Program-made: the position numbers and the translations under genes
Assembly (NCBI GenBank): GCA_033032865.1
Contig: JAWHQI010000306.1
Coordinates: 2,418,001-2,482,000, forward strand
From: Dactylorhiza incarnata
Lineage: Eukaryota > Streptophyta > Magnoliopsida > Asparagales > Orchidaceae
Length of the DNA stretch: 64,000 bases
Direction of reading: 5' to 3'
Part shown: piece after piece, positions 1-11,791 of the stretch
Layout: each line of letters begins with the position of its first letter
Numbering within the stretch: position 1 is the first letter of the stretch
The notes under the pieces: model-generated
What the model was told of the DNA's origin: nothing
Database searches by the model: none
The model's input: the letters and a program-made list of their open reading frames with translations, nothing else

Positions 1-222
1 GAAAGCTCGATAGCTTGAAGTGTCCACCCAACGGAGTAGCTACCACCGTAGCCTTCTCCATCATGAACCTCTTCAGCACCTTCTCCACATACTCACCAAG
101 AGAAAGTCATAACAGACCCGCACTCCTATCCCCGGTGATCTTCATCCCTAGGATCTTCTTTGCTGGTCCCAAGTCCTTCATCTCAAAGGACTCACCGAGT
201 TCTTTCTTCTGCTCAACAATGT
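1..222 (-). pseudogene. Ty1/copia reverse transcriptase, C-terminal part (left arm of split element)
   Basis: The reverse complement reads as the part of copia reverse transcriptase after the catalytic loop, including SFEMKDLGPAKKILGMKI and, near the window edge, KATVVATPLGGHFKLSS. One in-frame stop follows DRSAGLL. It continues the RT that ends at 26309, so the two pieces are one minus-strand copia element split by the Tat insertion. The RNase H part and the 3' LTR would lie left of the window. Confidence 0.85.
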
Positions 223-1025
223 TGTGTACAACCTAGTGTTCACCGACTCACGGGGAAATCAACTATAGGCGATTCAGAGAGCGCTCGCAGATTCGCGAGG
301 AGTATCCTTCCAGGGCACTCGCTGATTCGCGGCGAGCATCCTGCCAGGGCAAGGCGAGGCGGACCAGGGATCTCACTTGCGAGTAGCTAGCAGTGACAGC
401 GCAACATGTATTAAGAACCGTTCTGGGGTGCATTTAGCCAGAGCGAGTCGGGGGGAGGTCTCGCAGTTCCAGACTGGCGAGACAAGTGGGAGCTCGCCTC
501 CACGCGCAAGAAGAGATCTCAAGGGCCCATCTCGCGGAGAGGCTGGCGAGTGGCGCCCTCACGGGCCACTCGCCCAGCAAGGGTCCACAGTGAATTTACC
601 CTGATACCCTTGGTGGGCAGCCAATAGCCCTCCAGAACAACGGAGTTTGGCTGTTAGCAGACCAATTTTGGGTGCGTATAGCAAAACCAAAAGGTGGAAT
701 CCCGCTATTAGTAGACTAGTACAGAAAAAGGCTATAAATAGACCATGAGGGGCACATTTGGAGAGCATTCTAGATCGTTGCTTCTCCTTAGGACGCCTTT
801 GGTTAGCTCCTTCAGCTCTCCAAGGTGCCCGACTTCAGTCTTGGCTTGGGAGGGGAAGCACTCAAAAGATCTTTCGGGTGTGTGGTGGGGCCTCCACACT
901 GTTGCCAAGGGTCGTTTCTTTCATTCTAAGTCCTTGGTTAGGTTCCTCCGTGGGATCAGTAAGCGCTAGCTTCCCCCCTTTACAGGGGTCCGAACTCCTC
1001 GTTGGGCCAAATACTTGTTCCAACA
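223..1025 (+). repeat. 5' LTR of Tat element
   Basis: It starts TGTGTACAACC and ends TTCCAACA, and matches 25496-26308 along its length by eye. It is about 803 bp and rich in CTCGC/GCGAG words. A TATA box lies at 732-741. I could not match the sequence just after the LTR (1026-1046) to a tRNA primer site with confidence. Confidence 0.85.
732..741 (+). promoter_or_regulatory. TATA box of Tat 5' LTR
   Basis: CTATAAATAG lies in the LTR and is repeated at the equivalent place in the 3' LTR (26005-26014). Its form and position suit the RNA polymerase II core promoter of the element. Confidence 0.7.
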
Positions 1026-1082
1026 TTTTTGGTGCGGTGAGCGTGGAGTGCAGTTGGTGCAAGAAATTCCCTAGGAGGTAAC

Positions 1083-2643
1083 ATGGTCGGAGAGGGTGAA
1101 CGAGAGGGAGATTTCAGCGGTTTGCCACCACCTGGTTCGCCAGAGACAGCAGAGATGCTGGCAGATCTCCGCAGGGAGGTGCTCGAGACTATCAACCTCG
1201 CCCTCTCCGCGGCGCGAAGCGAGTTCGTGACTCCAACACCTCAGGTCGTCCAACCGTTGAGGGCAAGAGCTGTTTTCGAGCCCGACGAGGGCAAGTCCGG
1301 CGAGCATTGCTCTGGCGAGCACTGCTCTGGCAAGCGCTGTTCCGTCGAACACTGTTCTGGCGAGTGCAGGTCCAATCAGGGAGGTCGTGGGGCGAGTCGA
1401 GAAGGCAAGAGCGGCGAGCGGAGGAAGCCCATTCTGCGAGTTGGTTCTCTCGGCACCAACTCCCGGATGGGTTCAGGGAGCCGGACATGATGTATTACAC
1501 CGACAAGGATGATCCCGACCCGCACCTGCAGTGGTTCGAGGATATGGTCTCCCTCAGGCCCCTGTCAGACGCCTTCAATTGCCGACTCTTTGCAGCCACC
1601 TTGAAGGAAAATGCGAGGTACTGGTTTCACCAGCTCCCGAAAGGATCGATCTATGCTTTTGAAGATCTGCGCCGCGGCTTTTTGCTTCGCTTTTTGACCT
1701 CAAAGAAGAGGAAGAAGGACGCCGAGGCGCTCTTCAAGATCAGGCAGGGGCCAGGGGAGTCGTTGGCCCATTATGTGGACCGTTTCCAGGAGGAGTTCCT
1801 CCTCATCCAAGAGGTGCTAGGGTTCACCCTCCAGCTTGCCTTCACGGTGGGGCTGCGAGAGGGATTCTTCAAAATGAGTCTGAAGCGGAAGGCCCCCTTG
1901 TCCTTTGAGGAGTTGATGGAAAGGGCAGCGGAGAAGATTGAGAGCGAGGCAGCCAACTCGGAGTTCACGAAAAGGCTAGCAAAGCTAAGTGAGCCGAAGG
2001 TCAAGCAACAGGAGGTTCGGAGAAGGGAAGAGTCAAGGGCCCCGGAGTTGGGGTGGAGGCAGCAGGGAGGTGAGAACTTCCATGGGGGGCAAGGAAGACC
2101 TCATCATCTCAGATGGAGGCAGGTTCTGAGGCCATTGACTCCCCCTCCTCAGCAAGCTATGGCAATCAGACGTGGAAGAGGGTGAGGAAAAGGAGCATGA
2201 GTAGGAGCGGGAGTGAGGAGAAGGAATAGGGTCACAGAGGTTGAGATAAGGGGGTGGCGTTACCCTACTGTTACTTCCACCAGGAGGAAGGACACACGAC
2301 GGCCACCTGCCCGGAATTTCTGGAGATGAGAGAGGCCAGAGTGCCGGCACAACAACAGCAGCGGCCGGTGAGGATCGAGGAGGTTCTACCCGGAGAGGAG
2401 GAGGAAGAAAGGTGCGAGGACCAGGTCGATGTGGGGACCCGAGGGGGGATCATAGTGATCCATGAGGGTGTGGGGATCGAGGCAACTCGAAAGGCGAGCC
2501 TCCTTGTCATGTACCGTCGGAGTGTAGCTTCGACATCTCAAGCCCCACGCCCAGCGGTAAAGATCACCTTCTCTCAGAAGGATATGTCGGGTCATGAGGA
2601 CCCATTCTGTGATGCACTGGTTATCCAGACAACCATTAAGAAC
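1083..2643 (+). pseudogene. Tat gag (capsid and zinc knuckle), frameshifted
   Basis: The ATG at 1083 opens a frame of about 135 codons. The reading then shifts to the frame carrying the retrotransposon gag domain (about 1480-1980, with YWFHQLPKGSIYAFEDL and ESLAHYVDRFQEEF). A further shift leads to a zinc-knuckle-like YCYFHQEEGHTTATC near 2270. The last part, up to TIKN, is the pol lead-in, and it resumes as FTVCQILVD after E1. At least two frameshifts are needed. A run of short GEHCSGEHCSG-like repeats lies at residues 76-98 of the first frame. The domain is structural, forming virus-like particles. Confidence 0.8.
2639..2643 (+). repeat. TSD of E1, left copy
   Basis: AGAAC directly precedes E1 and is repeated at 11456-11460 after it. 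Removing E1 and one TSD restores the codons for TIKN-FTV. Confidence 0.93.
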
Positions 2644-3958
2644 TGTTGGACATGTGTGTCACATCCCTTTATTTGAGAATAACAAATCCCAAATTGTATT
2701 TGATCTTACTTGTCGTGTGTTTATAGTGTGCAGGAACTATAGGTGCAATACTCCACAGGAAGAAAGCAGCTTGGAACCAACAAACTGAACTGAAGCACCA
2801 CCGCCAACGTTAGGGGTTAACGCAGGTGCTAACGCTACCGCCTGGCGCTATCACGAGTTCGTGCACAGCGCCACGCAGCCGACGGTTTCGCAACCGCTCC
2901 ACAAGAACGCTACCGCCAGCGCTAGCGCTACCGCCTGGCGCTATCTCAAGTTCGTGCACAGCACCACGCAGCCGACGGTTTCGCAACCGCTCCACACGAA
3001 CGCTACCACAGGTGCTAGGAGCTACCGCAGGCGCTAGCGAGAAGTTCTATAAATTGGAGCTTTTCTTCTCGTTTTGGATATCCATCCTAGAGAGATTGCT
3101 TGTGCCAAATTTCTAGAGTTGTTATGCTGCCGAAGATGGATCTCCCACAAAAAGCTTAAGGAGAATTCTGGAGGAGGACTATGTCACGCTACATCTGAAG
3201 GACGATCGCTTCGACCTCGCTCATACTACATCGATCCTTCATCTCCGACTTCAGAAGATCTCATATAGGGAGTTTTTATAATTGTTACATTATTTTCATT
3301 CCATACTTTTTGTAACCGTTTAGAGAATTCGCCTTGTGTTGGCGACTAGGTCTGGGTAGGACTTAAGGAGGCATTCGCCTTGTGTTGGCGACTAGGTCTG
3401 GGTAGGACTTAGGGAGTAATTCGCCTTGTGTTGGCGACTAGTTCTAGGTGATTAGATCTAGGGGGTGCTCGAGGCCATATCCAGTGAAGGATTGGCTAGA
3501 GCGGCTTGAGGCCTTATCCGGGGAAAGATAGGCTAAAGCCAACCGGTTTGTGGGGATACAAGTCAGTATAGAAAAGGAAAAGATATTTACTTTTGTACGC
3601 CTCCGATTTCAAGCGATATTGAAATCAAATTTATGTAAACACTTTTTCATATAATACAATCATGTCTCTATTTGTGTTTACTTGATTTCTCTCCATTGGC
3701 GTTATCTCTACTATATTGGTTACAAAGTTTTCAATTCATATCACTTTATCTAAATTATTTATTTCAATCTCTTTCATCATAAAACAATTTAGCACTTGTT
3801 TCTAAATCTTAAATTGCAAATTACAATATTCTCTTTCTTTAACTAAATTGTTATTTTGCCTTCTCCTATTATAAAACAATTTAGTAATTTTCATAAAAAT
3901 ATAAAAAGAATTTTTATTCCCTTATTCACCCCCTCTAAGGGCGCCTATCGATCCAACA
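2644..3958 (+). repeat. 5' LTR of E1
   Basis: It begins TGTTGGACATGTG and ends CGATCCAACA. Contents in order are a GC-rich block of degenerate GCTACCGC and GCGCTAGC words (about 2795-3040), a TATA box (3047-3055), three copies of a roughly 57-bp unit containing CCTTGTGTTGGCGACTAG (about 3327-3450), then an AT-rich tail. Confidence 0.93.
3047..3055 (+). promoter_or_regulatory. TATA box of E1 5' LTR
   Basis: CTATAAATT lies just after the GC-rich repeat block and is conserved in the 3' LTR at 10529-10537. This places the U3/R boundary about 30 bp downstream. Confidence 0.65.
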
Positions 3959-3960
3959 AG

Positions 3961-3973
3961 TGGTATCAGAGAT
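3961..3973 (+). other. Primer-binding site of E1 (initiator Met tRNA)
   Basis: TGGTATCAGAGAT lies two bases after the 5' LTR. It is nearly identical to TGGTATCAGAGC, the complement of the 3' end of plant initiator methionine tRNA used by most Ty1/copia elements. Confidence 0.88.
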
Positions 3974-4007
3974 AGGTTATTCCAAATCGGCTTAAAAATC
4001 GGGAATA

Positions 4008-5684
4008 ATGGCGTCTCATAATCTCGCTTCTACTAATGGGAAAAACTTTTATACAAATTAAAAATCTTTGGCACCACCTTTATTTGAAGGCAAAAATTAT
4101 AATGGGTGGAAATTTCTTATGGAAAAATTTCTTAAATTTTTGGATATTGAAGTATGGAATATTACAATTAAAATGCCCTCAAGTATTCTTAATAAAAATG
4201 AAATGTTTTTAAATGTTAAATCAATGAATAGTCTATATTGTGCATTAGATCAAAATATTTTCAAACTTATTTATACATTTCCTACTGCTTATGAAGTTTG
4301 GAAATTTCTTGAGAATACTTATAGTCTTCCTTCCACATATGATGAACAAGAGGAATTCCTTATGGATCCAAGAGAAGAAATCGACAAGGACTCATTCTTG
4401 GAGGAAGATAAATTTAAGAGAGAAATCGACGAGGAATTCCTTATGGATCCAAGAGAAGAAATCGATGAGGGCTTATGCTTGGAGGAAGAAGAATACAACG
4501 TCACAATATTGGACTCATTTGTTGGCAACACATCAAGCAAAAGAGAAGACGAAAATTCAACTATGGAAGAGGAATGCGAAGAAGATGTCAAAGGAACCCT
4601 TGGTTCAAATCTTGCCTCATCCCATATCAATGTAAGAAAATTAAAAACTTCTCTTTTTGTAACAAATTCTATTTCTACATCTCGTATGCTTAAAATTGTT
4701 AAACGTAAAATTTTAAAGTTAAAAATTGCTAATTCCAAACTACGTTTAGAAAATAAATCTTTAAAAGCAAACGAAAACATAGAATCAAATATTGATGTGT
4801 TAAATTCTCTTTCATGCTCTTTAGTTAAAATTCCTACTCCTTGTTTAGATTGCAATCTATTAAAAGAAAAATTCAAGGATATTGAAAAAGAGCTCTTAGT
4901 TTCTAAAAAATATAATGAAAAATTGATAATTGAAAATGATGCTTTAACTTGTAAGTTAAGACAATTAAAATCTTTTGTTGAAAAAGTTTTAATTTCTAGT
5001 AATGACTTTCATCATAAGATTTTGAATAACAAAGATAAATTAACTTACAAAATCATTTCTAAAAAGGACCATTTTCATACATCAACTCAAAAGGAGTTTA
5101 GTTTCAAAGAGAATTATGACCCTCACAAAATTCTTAAGAGTCCCTATTATAAGTCTCAATATATTTTCAATCATGACTCAAAGTTAAGAACTCCCTTTCA
5201 TGAAAATCAAACTACAAAATATTATCCTTCATATTATAAGAGTATGTCTATAAGAAAGAGGGGAAATAAAAATCATCAAAATAAGAATCAATCTTTTAAA
5301 ACATATTGTAACCCACTATTTCAACAATCACTTCTAAAGAAAGACAATCACTTTTATAAACTTTCAAAGAATCCATATAATAAAATTCATTATGATTATC
5401 AACATCAATCTATTTTGAAAAAAAAATCGAATAAACATAAATCACAAATGAATTATTTTTCAAACAAATATAATCATATAAAGATGTCACATAATCATAA
5501 TATGAATTTAAAAGATAAACAACCAAGGTATGAATGGAGACCCTTAAAGAAAAATGACACATCAACTTTAATTGATAGGGCCCATTTATCCTTGTCTCCT
5601 AAAAAATCATCATGTCATATTTGGGTACCCAAAGGAACCATTACACATGGTCAACTTTGGATACCTAAATCTCTTATTCATTAA
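4008..5684 (+). pseudogene. E1 gag-like protein, early stop
   Basis: The ATG at 4008 opens a frame whose 18th codon (4059-4061) is TAA. The same frame then stays open for about 540 codons to 5684. The N-terminal part (LFEGKNYNGWKFLMEKFLK) resembles the UBN2/DUF4219 gag domain of plant copia elements. A duplicated acidic segment (EEFLMDPREEID, twice), a lysine-rich coiled-coil-like middle and a very basic Asn/His/Tyr/Lys-rich tail follow. The end has IWVPKGT, a motif met at copia gag-pol junctions. No zinc knuckle is seen. The stop may be readthrough, recent damage, or bypassed by a later start. Confidence 0.7.
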
Positions 5685-8600
5685 TATCCATTCATTTTGC
5701 ATGAAGTAGAAACAATTAAAAATGAAATATCAATACTCTACTTCATGATGTGCTTTATTTCTTTTTCTTTTGTTTGTTTTGTATTTTTTTTAATCCAAAA
5801 TGTTTATGGTCACTTTATATTCCATAATATATGACTTACTCATCTTAAGCCTAATGATTATCAATTCAACTGAATTAAACTTGAACATAAAGTCATATGA
5901 TTTTAAAAATGACTTACCTCTCATTTTTAAAAAAAAATTTGTTTTTATATATCCTTTTAAATCCATTGCCTATAAATGTCTTATATTATCATTATAAATT
6001 GATTGCTAAATTTGCTAAATGATATTATTAAGACTAATGAAATTACATTCAAAATTGGATTTAAATGGATTTTTAGGGGTCTTATGCTAAAAATATTAAA
6101 TGCACAACTTATTGTATATTTATCTAATTTCTTTGTTGCATATGATAACCCCTATATTGAATAATCATAATCATGAAATATCGGAATCAAATGATATAAA
6201 AGAAACCATGTGTTTTTAAATCAAAAATTGTAACTCAAAATTATAAATAAAAAACCATGAGTTGCTAACGCCAGACGTTATCACTAACGTCGGCAGTAGC
6301 TTATTTTCAAAAAAAATTTCTGATTTCTCTAATTATTATTTTCTGAAAAATAATGTCAAGTATCGGTATCTTCTACTTTCAAATACTTTGTATTAAAATA
6401 AAAAAGAAAATTTACAAAATAATTCAAAATAACCAAAACATTTTTTGTCCTTTATATAAATGTAGTATAATATTCACTTTACAAGCAGTCACTACATATT
6501 AAAAAGGATGAATATGAACTATATAATCACCACCATGATCTATTAATATCATATGCTAAAATTCACTATAATCATATATCATAATTCATGATCTAACAAG
6601 AATTATCTTAAATCAACTAATACTATCAACATTAGGAATTATGAAATATGTGATGGCTATTGATATTATAGTTTCATATTTTATTTTGTGTGTGATATGT
6701 ATCTCTAGTGTTTGCATGTATCTCATTATATTTAGATCTAAGAATTAACTTGATATCATGAAGATGAAATCAAATAGAATAATCATTTCATTCTAGATCT
6801 AAATAAAATTAATTTGGAATCTTCTCATATTACATGCAACATTATCTCCATTAAATCATATATAATAACATTGCACTCAAACTCATCATTCTAGCATCAC
6901 TTCTTAGTTTATGCTTAAATTTATATGCTAGGTATAACATTTACAATGTTATTAAAATATCATGATAACTATGTGATTTGAAATTATATAAAATACTAAA
7001 ATTCCAACAAACACATAGTTTATGGATTAATCATTAGAATATTTATGAATATTGTTTCATGAATCATATGTTATCATGCAAAACCAAAGATCAATGAATA
7101 CAATTATTGAATGCAATTTTATTTCAAAATTATATATTTGTGATCTTTGTCTTTGATATGATAGCATGATCATCATTTTCTAGACTTACAATTCAAACAT
7201 GCTCATTCAAAAGAATATCACCAACATATTGCCATAAGTCTAGAAGGAATAGAATTCACATATATCATGATGATCTAACATATATTCTATGCAAAATTCT
7301 CTATAATCATAAATCATAATTCATGTTCCATCAAGAAATATCTCAAATCAATAATAGGATTTATGAATTTTATGATAAAAATTATGAATAATGTTTTCCT
7401 TACATTATTGGATGTATGAATATGCTTTGCTAGTGATTGCATGTATCTCACATATATGTAGACTCTAGAATCAACTTTGTAATAATAAAAATAAATCAAA
7501 CTAAATCATCACTTTATTCTAGATCTATAATTTGAAACTCTATTTTGGAATACATGCAATATTAATGTTAATTTTATGATGTGACATTAAACCCAAAACT
7601 CATCATACTAGCATTATCACTTATTGAACATTAGTAATTGTGTTAGTTATCTCATATCGTCATCTCATAAAAATAAAGAAACTATGCGACTATGTATTGT
7701 TCTTCACTTTAAACAAAAATCATAGTTTATAAATCAACCCATAGTTTAAAAGCATAGGTTGTCCAAAGATTATTCACCTATGACTTCATATCTCACAATA
7801 GCGGGGGCGTAGGGTTGTATGCATTAGAGACCTAACCTCTAAGTCATGTCTTGTCCTTAACCGGGGAGGGTTCCAGTGGGTCCTTGCGAGACACTGGGGG
7901 GAAAGAGTGCTAGGTTGAGCGTTCTCTAGTGTGTGCATATGAGACTAACACCCCAACCTACGGCATGTGTGCAGCTCCTCATGCCCATCGGTCACTTAGT
8001 ACGGGGCTAGGGTGTAGACATTTAGTCCGGGTAGTTTATAATCTTAGGACATACTTATATTACTCTTTGCATGATCATTTTATTTACTTATCACTTAAAT
8101 CATGCATATTTTGGGTTGTTTAATAAAAAAAGGTCCTCTTGTGTTTGCATAATTTATATTTTTGAGCTTAAATGTTTTTGTAAAACACATGTATTTGAAA
8201 AAGCTAAAGTTTTATGCAAATTTGAGCAATCAAGACATCTCCAAAAATTACAAAATTTTTGCATAAGACTACTTTAAGGACACTTAAAAAATATCAAAAA
8301 TCAGATTTTTAAAATTCCCAAAAAATCAAGTACTGTTTGCCGCGCTAGCACTAGCGTCGGCGCTAGCGTGGGTGTCTGATTTTTCTGTGTTTTAAAATTT
8401 CTAAAAACTATAACAATATGTTAGTTCATATGTACTACTTATTTGTTGTGTTTCTGACTTTTGTTATTTTTGTTTTATTTATATTATGAAAAAATAACCA
8501 CAAAAGTTCAAAATTCAAAAAATCTTTAAAAATATGTTACTTTATATGTACTACTTAGTTTTTGTGTTTCAGACCTTTGTTATTTTTGTTTTTATCCATA

Positions 8601-10100
8601 TTATGAAAAATCAACTACAAAACTTCAAAATTCAAAAATACAAAAATATGTTTTTGTGGTTCTCTGTTTTTTCTTTCATTAAAACTTTTCAAAAAAAAAC
8701 TGTATGATCTTTATTGCTAATATCAAGCATAAATGAATTCTGTTATTTAGAATTATTTGCAATGTTACTATGAACATTGTTTTGTTTATCAAGCTTTGAT
8801 ATATCTATTTAAAGTGCATCAATTGTATTGAAAAATATGTGTAGAACCATGCTTAGCATGCCTCTAAGTATGAGTAAATGTATTATGATTGATAATGATA
8901 TCTTTCACTCACTTATTTTGGTAATCAACATGTGTGTATAAATCTAAAAATGTTTGCTTGTGTATTGTATTTGTACAATAAATTAAAACTTGCATAAGTT
9001 TATTGCCTACACTTCATTTGAATTGCACTTATGGAATTTAGAAAAGTGGTTAAGTTAAAAAAATTTTGGGTTTGCAAAACAAGTGTATTCGGAGAATGTT
9101 GTCTCACAAATGTGAACAAAAAAATTATATATGTAGACAAATATAACTCCACCAAACACTACTTGAACCTCCTGATAAGTCTTCATAAGCATTGTGAGGT
9201 TGAGCGCCTTAGAAAGAATAGTAAAGTGTCTTGTGCAACCCTTGATTAATACACCACTTTTTATAAAATAGTGTGCATTAAACTGTGTGGAAATTAATTT
9301 ACTTGTGTTTTATTGTGCAATTTACTTTACATATATCTTGTATTTTGTGATCTAAATCAATTGTTAACATTGCCCAAAATACACTTATATGCACATCATT
9401 ATCTTTCATAACACTTCTTCTCATGAGTATTAGATTCTAATGATTTATCTATACTACTCTTTATATAAGAAATGCACTAGATAACCTAGCATGATCTCTA
9501 CAATGTTTTGGTATTTCTTCAACTTAAAATTAAGTAACATTATAGTATAATCTCTCTTTGATATGTTCATTTCATGCTTGGTATCTTTATGAAAAACTTT
9601 GAGAATTCAAAAAGGTTAAAACATCTTTCAATTTTGAACTAAAACTCATATTTTTACTTATGCTTTTCATGCTTACAAAAAAATGTTTCTTATAATCTTC
9701 CGCTTGCTTACAACTATTATCTTTTTATTAGAAATCTCTTATATACTATGCTTAAAATCTTTATCATTATCTATATTACAAAAGCTCGATCATGCTTTAT
9801 CATTTATAAGAAATGCCTCCTTACTACCCTCACCCTACCTTCTTTTGATAATACCAAAAGGGGGAGAATAATTGAAGAAATCTATATAGGAGAAGTATAG
9901 AAGAATAAGGGGAGACTAATTCATGTAATCTATCATTTAGGGGGAGTAAAACATAAATTGCATTTATGTAGGGGGGCATTAAGATAGGGGGGTATGCACA
10001 TTTCTCATGCTTATCAAATACTATAGTTGCACAATCATCTTGCTTATCATCTCCTATAAACATTATTGTTGATTTCTTGCTAAGAGGATTTGTTATTATC
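5685..10100 (+). other. E1 internal non-coding region
   Basis: This is AT-rich and has no coding region I can support. It holds a diverged tandem pair of about 0.7 kb (about 6500-7260 and 7260-7760), a pair of about 128 bp (8397-8525 and 8526-8640), a GC-rich island (7797-8040), and two short GC-rich patches (6263-6299 and 8338-8370) like the LTR GC block. Confidence 0.75.
7797..8040 (+). other. GC-rich island inside E1
   Basis: About 240 bp of balanced-composition sequence with G-runs (AGCGGGGGCGTAGGG, ACTGGGGGGAAAGAG) stands out in an AT-rich region. There is no protein match. It may be a structured RNA segment or a captured fragment. Confidence 0.5.
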
Positions 10101-10113
10101 AAAAGGGGGAGAT
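10101..10113 (+). other. Polypurine tract of E1
   Basis: AAAAGGGGGAGAT lies directly before the 3' LTR, the normal plus-strand priming site. Confidence 0.88.
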
Positions 10114-11455
10114 TGTTGGACATGTGTGTCACATCCCTTTGTTTGAGAATAACAAATCCCAAATTGTATTTGATCTTGCTTGTCGTGTGTTTATAGTGTG
10201 CAGGAACTATATGTGCAATACTCCACAGGAAGAAAGCAGCTTGGAACCAACAAACTGAACTGAAGCGCTACCGCCAGCGTTAGGGGTTAACGTAGGCTCT
10301 AACGCTACCGCCAGCGCTAGCGCTACCGCATGGCGCTATCTCGAGTTCGTGCACAGCGCCACGCAGCCGACGGTTTCGCAACCGCTCCACACGAACGCTA
10401 CCGCCAGCGCTATCGCCTAACGCTATCTCAAGTTCGTGCATAGCACCACGCAGCCGACGGTTTCGCAACCGCTCTACACGAACGCTACCGCAGGCGCTAG
10501 GAGCTACCGCAGGCGCTAGCGAGAAGTTCTATAAATTGGAGCGTTGCTTTCGTTTTGGCTATCCATCCCAGAGAGATTGCTTGTGCCAAATTTCCAGAGC
10601 TGTTATGCTGCCGAAGATGGATCTCCCACAAAAAGCTTAAGGAGAATTCTGGAGGAGGACTACGTCACGCTACATCTGATGGATGATCGCTTTGACCTCG
10701 CTCATACTACATCGATCCTTCATCTCCGACTTCAGAAGATCTCATATAGGGAGTTTTTATAATTGTTATCATTATTTTCATTCCATACTTTTTGTAGCCG
10801 TTTAGAGAATTCGTCTTGTGTTGGCGACTAGGTCTGGGTAGGACTTAGGGAGGAATTCGTCTTGTGTTGGCGACTAGGTCTGGGTAGGACTTAGGGAGTA
10901 ATTCGTCTTGTGTTGGCGACTAGTTCTAGGTGATTAGATCTAGGGGTGCTCGAGGCCATATCCGGGGAAGGATTGGCTAGAGCGGCTTGAGGCCTTATCC
11001 GGGGAAGGATAGACTAAAGCCAACCAGTTTGTGGGGATACAAGTCGGTATAGAAAAGGAAAAAATATTTACTTTTGTACGCCTCCGATTTCAAGCGATAT
11101 TGAAATCAAATTTATGTAAACACTTTTTCATATAATACAATCATGTCTCTATTTGTGTTTACTTGATTTCTCTCCATTGGCGTTATCTCTACTATATTGG
11201 TTACAAAGTTTTCAATTCGTATCACTTTATCTAAATTGTTTATTTCAATCTCTTTCATCATAAAACAATTTAGCACTTGTTTCTAAATCTTAAATTGCAA
11301 ATTACAATATTCTCTTTCTTGAACTAAATTGTTATTTTGCCTTCTCCTATTATAAAACAATTTAGTAATTTTCAAAAAAATATAATGAGAATTTTTATTC
11401 CCTTATTCACCCCCCCCCCCCCCCCCCCCCTCTAAGGGCGCCTATCGATCCAACA
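10114..11455 (+). repeat. 3' LTR of E1
   Basis: It matches 2644-3958. It differs mainly by rearrangement in the GC-rich block and by a C21 tract (11410-11430) where the 5' LTR has about six C residues. It is followed by the TSD agaac at 11456-11460. Its TATA box is at 10529-10537. Confidence 0.93.
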
Positions 11456-11460
11456 AGAAC

Positions 11461-11791
11461 TTCACCGTCTGCCAGATCCTCGTGGACAATGGGAGATCGG
11501 TCAATGTCATCTTTAAGAAGGCATTTGACGAGGTGAAGGTGGAGGCGAGGAGAGTGCTGGCCTCAGATGGACTTTTGTTCGGATTCTCGGGGGAGAGAAA
11601 GGAAGTGGAAGGAGGAGTGGGGCTCCACGTCGTCCTTGGGGGGGGGGGGGGGGGGGCAGTCCCGTAACTATCAGTTCATCATCGTGGATGCTCCAAGCAG
11701 TTACAACGCCATATTCGGACGACCCCTCATCAGCGCGTTCTGATGAGTCCGCTCCACTTTCCACCGGTGCCTCAAGCTCAATGTAGGAGGA
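11461..11791 (+). pseudogene. Tat protease segment
   Basis: This continues the Tat frame after E1: FTVCQILVDNGRSVNVIF, then LLFGFSGE, a G19 tract (11638-11656) and YQFIIVDAPSSYNAIFGRP. This matches the gypsy aspartic protease, where VDGGSS is usual; here the catalytic triplet reads DNG. The frame is broken by the G tract and by tandem stops after LISAF. It is interrupted by E2 after LKLNVGG and resumes at 16450 as VQVRVRGDPKVARQCYVTT. Confidence 0.75.
11787..11791 (+). repeat. TSD of E2, left copy
   Basis: GAGGA is repeated at 16445-16449 on the other side of E2. Confidence 0.92.

Larger units (their letters stand above)
2644..11455 (+). mobile_element. E1: non-autonomous copia-like LTR element, 8.8 kb, gag only
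   Basis: Two near-identical LTRs (2644-3958, 10114-11455), a primer-binding site at 3961, a polypurine tract at 10101 and an exact 5-bp TSD define a complete element. Its only recognisable coding region is a gag-like frame (4008-5684). No protease, integrase or RT is visible in the remaining 4.4 kb, so it must borrow its machinery. It sits in the Tat gag-protease junction. LTR differences are a few percent by eye, so it is younger than its host. Confidence 0.92.

Noticed and set aside
2826..3116. Frames with repeated SSCTAPRSRRFRNRSTRTLP-type wording in the E1 LTR
   Set aside because: Produced by the GC-rich LTR block; the equivalent frames in the other LTR are broken.
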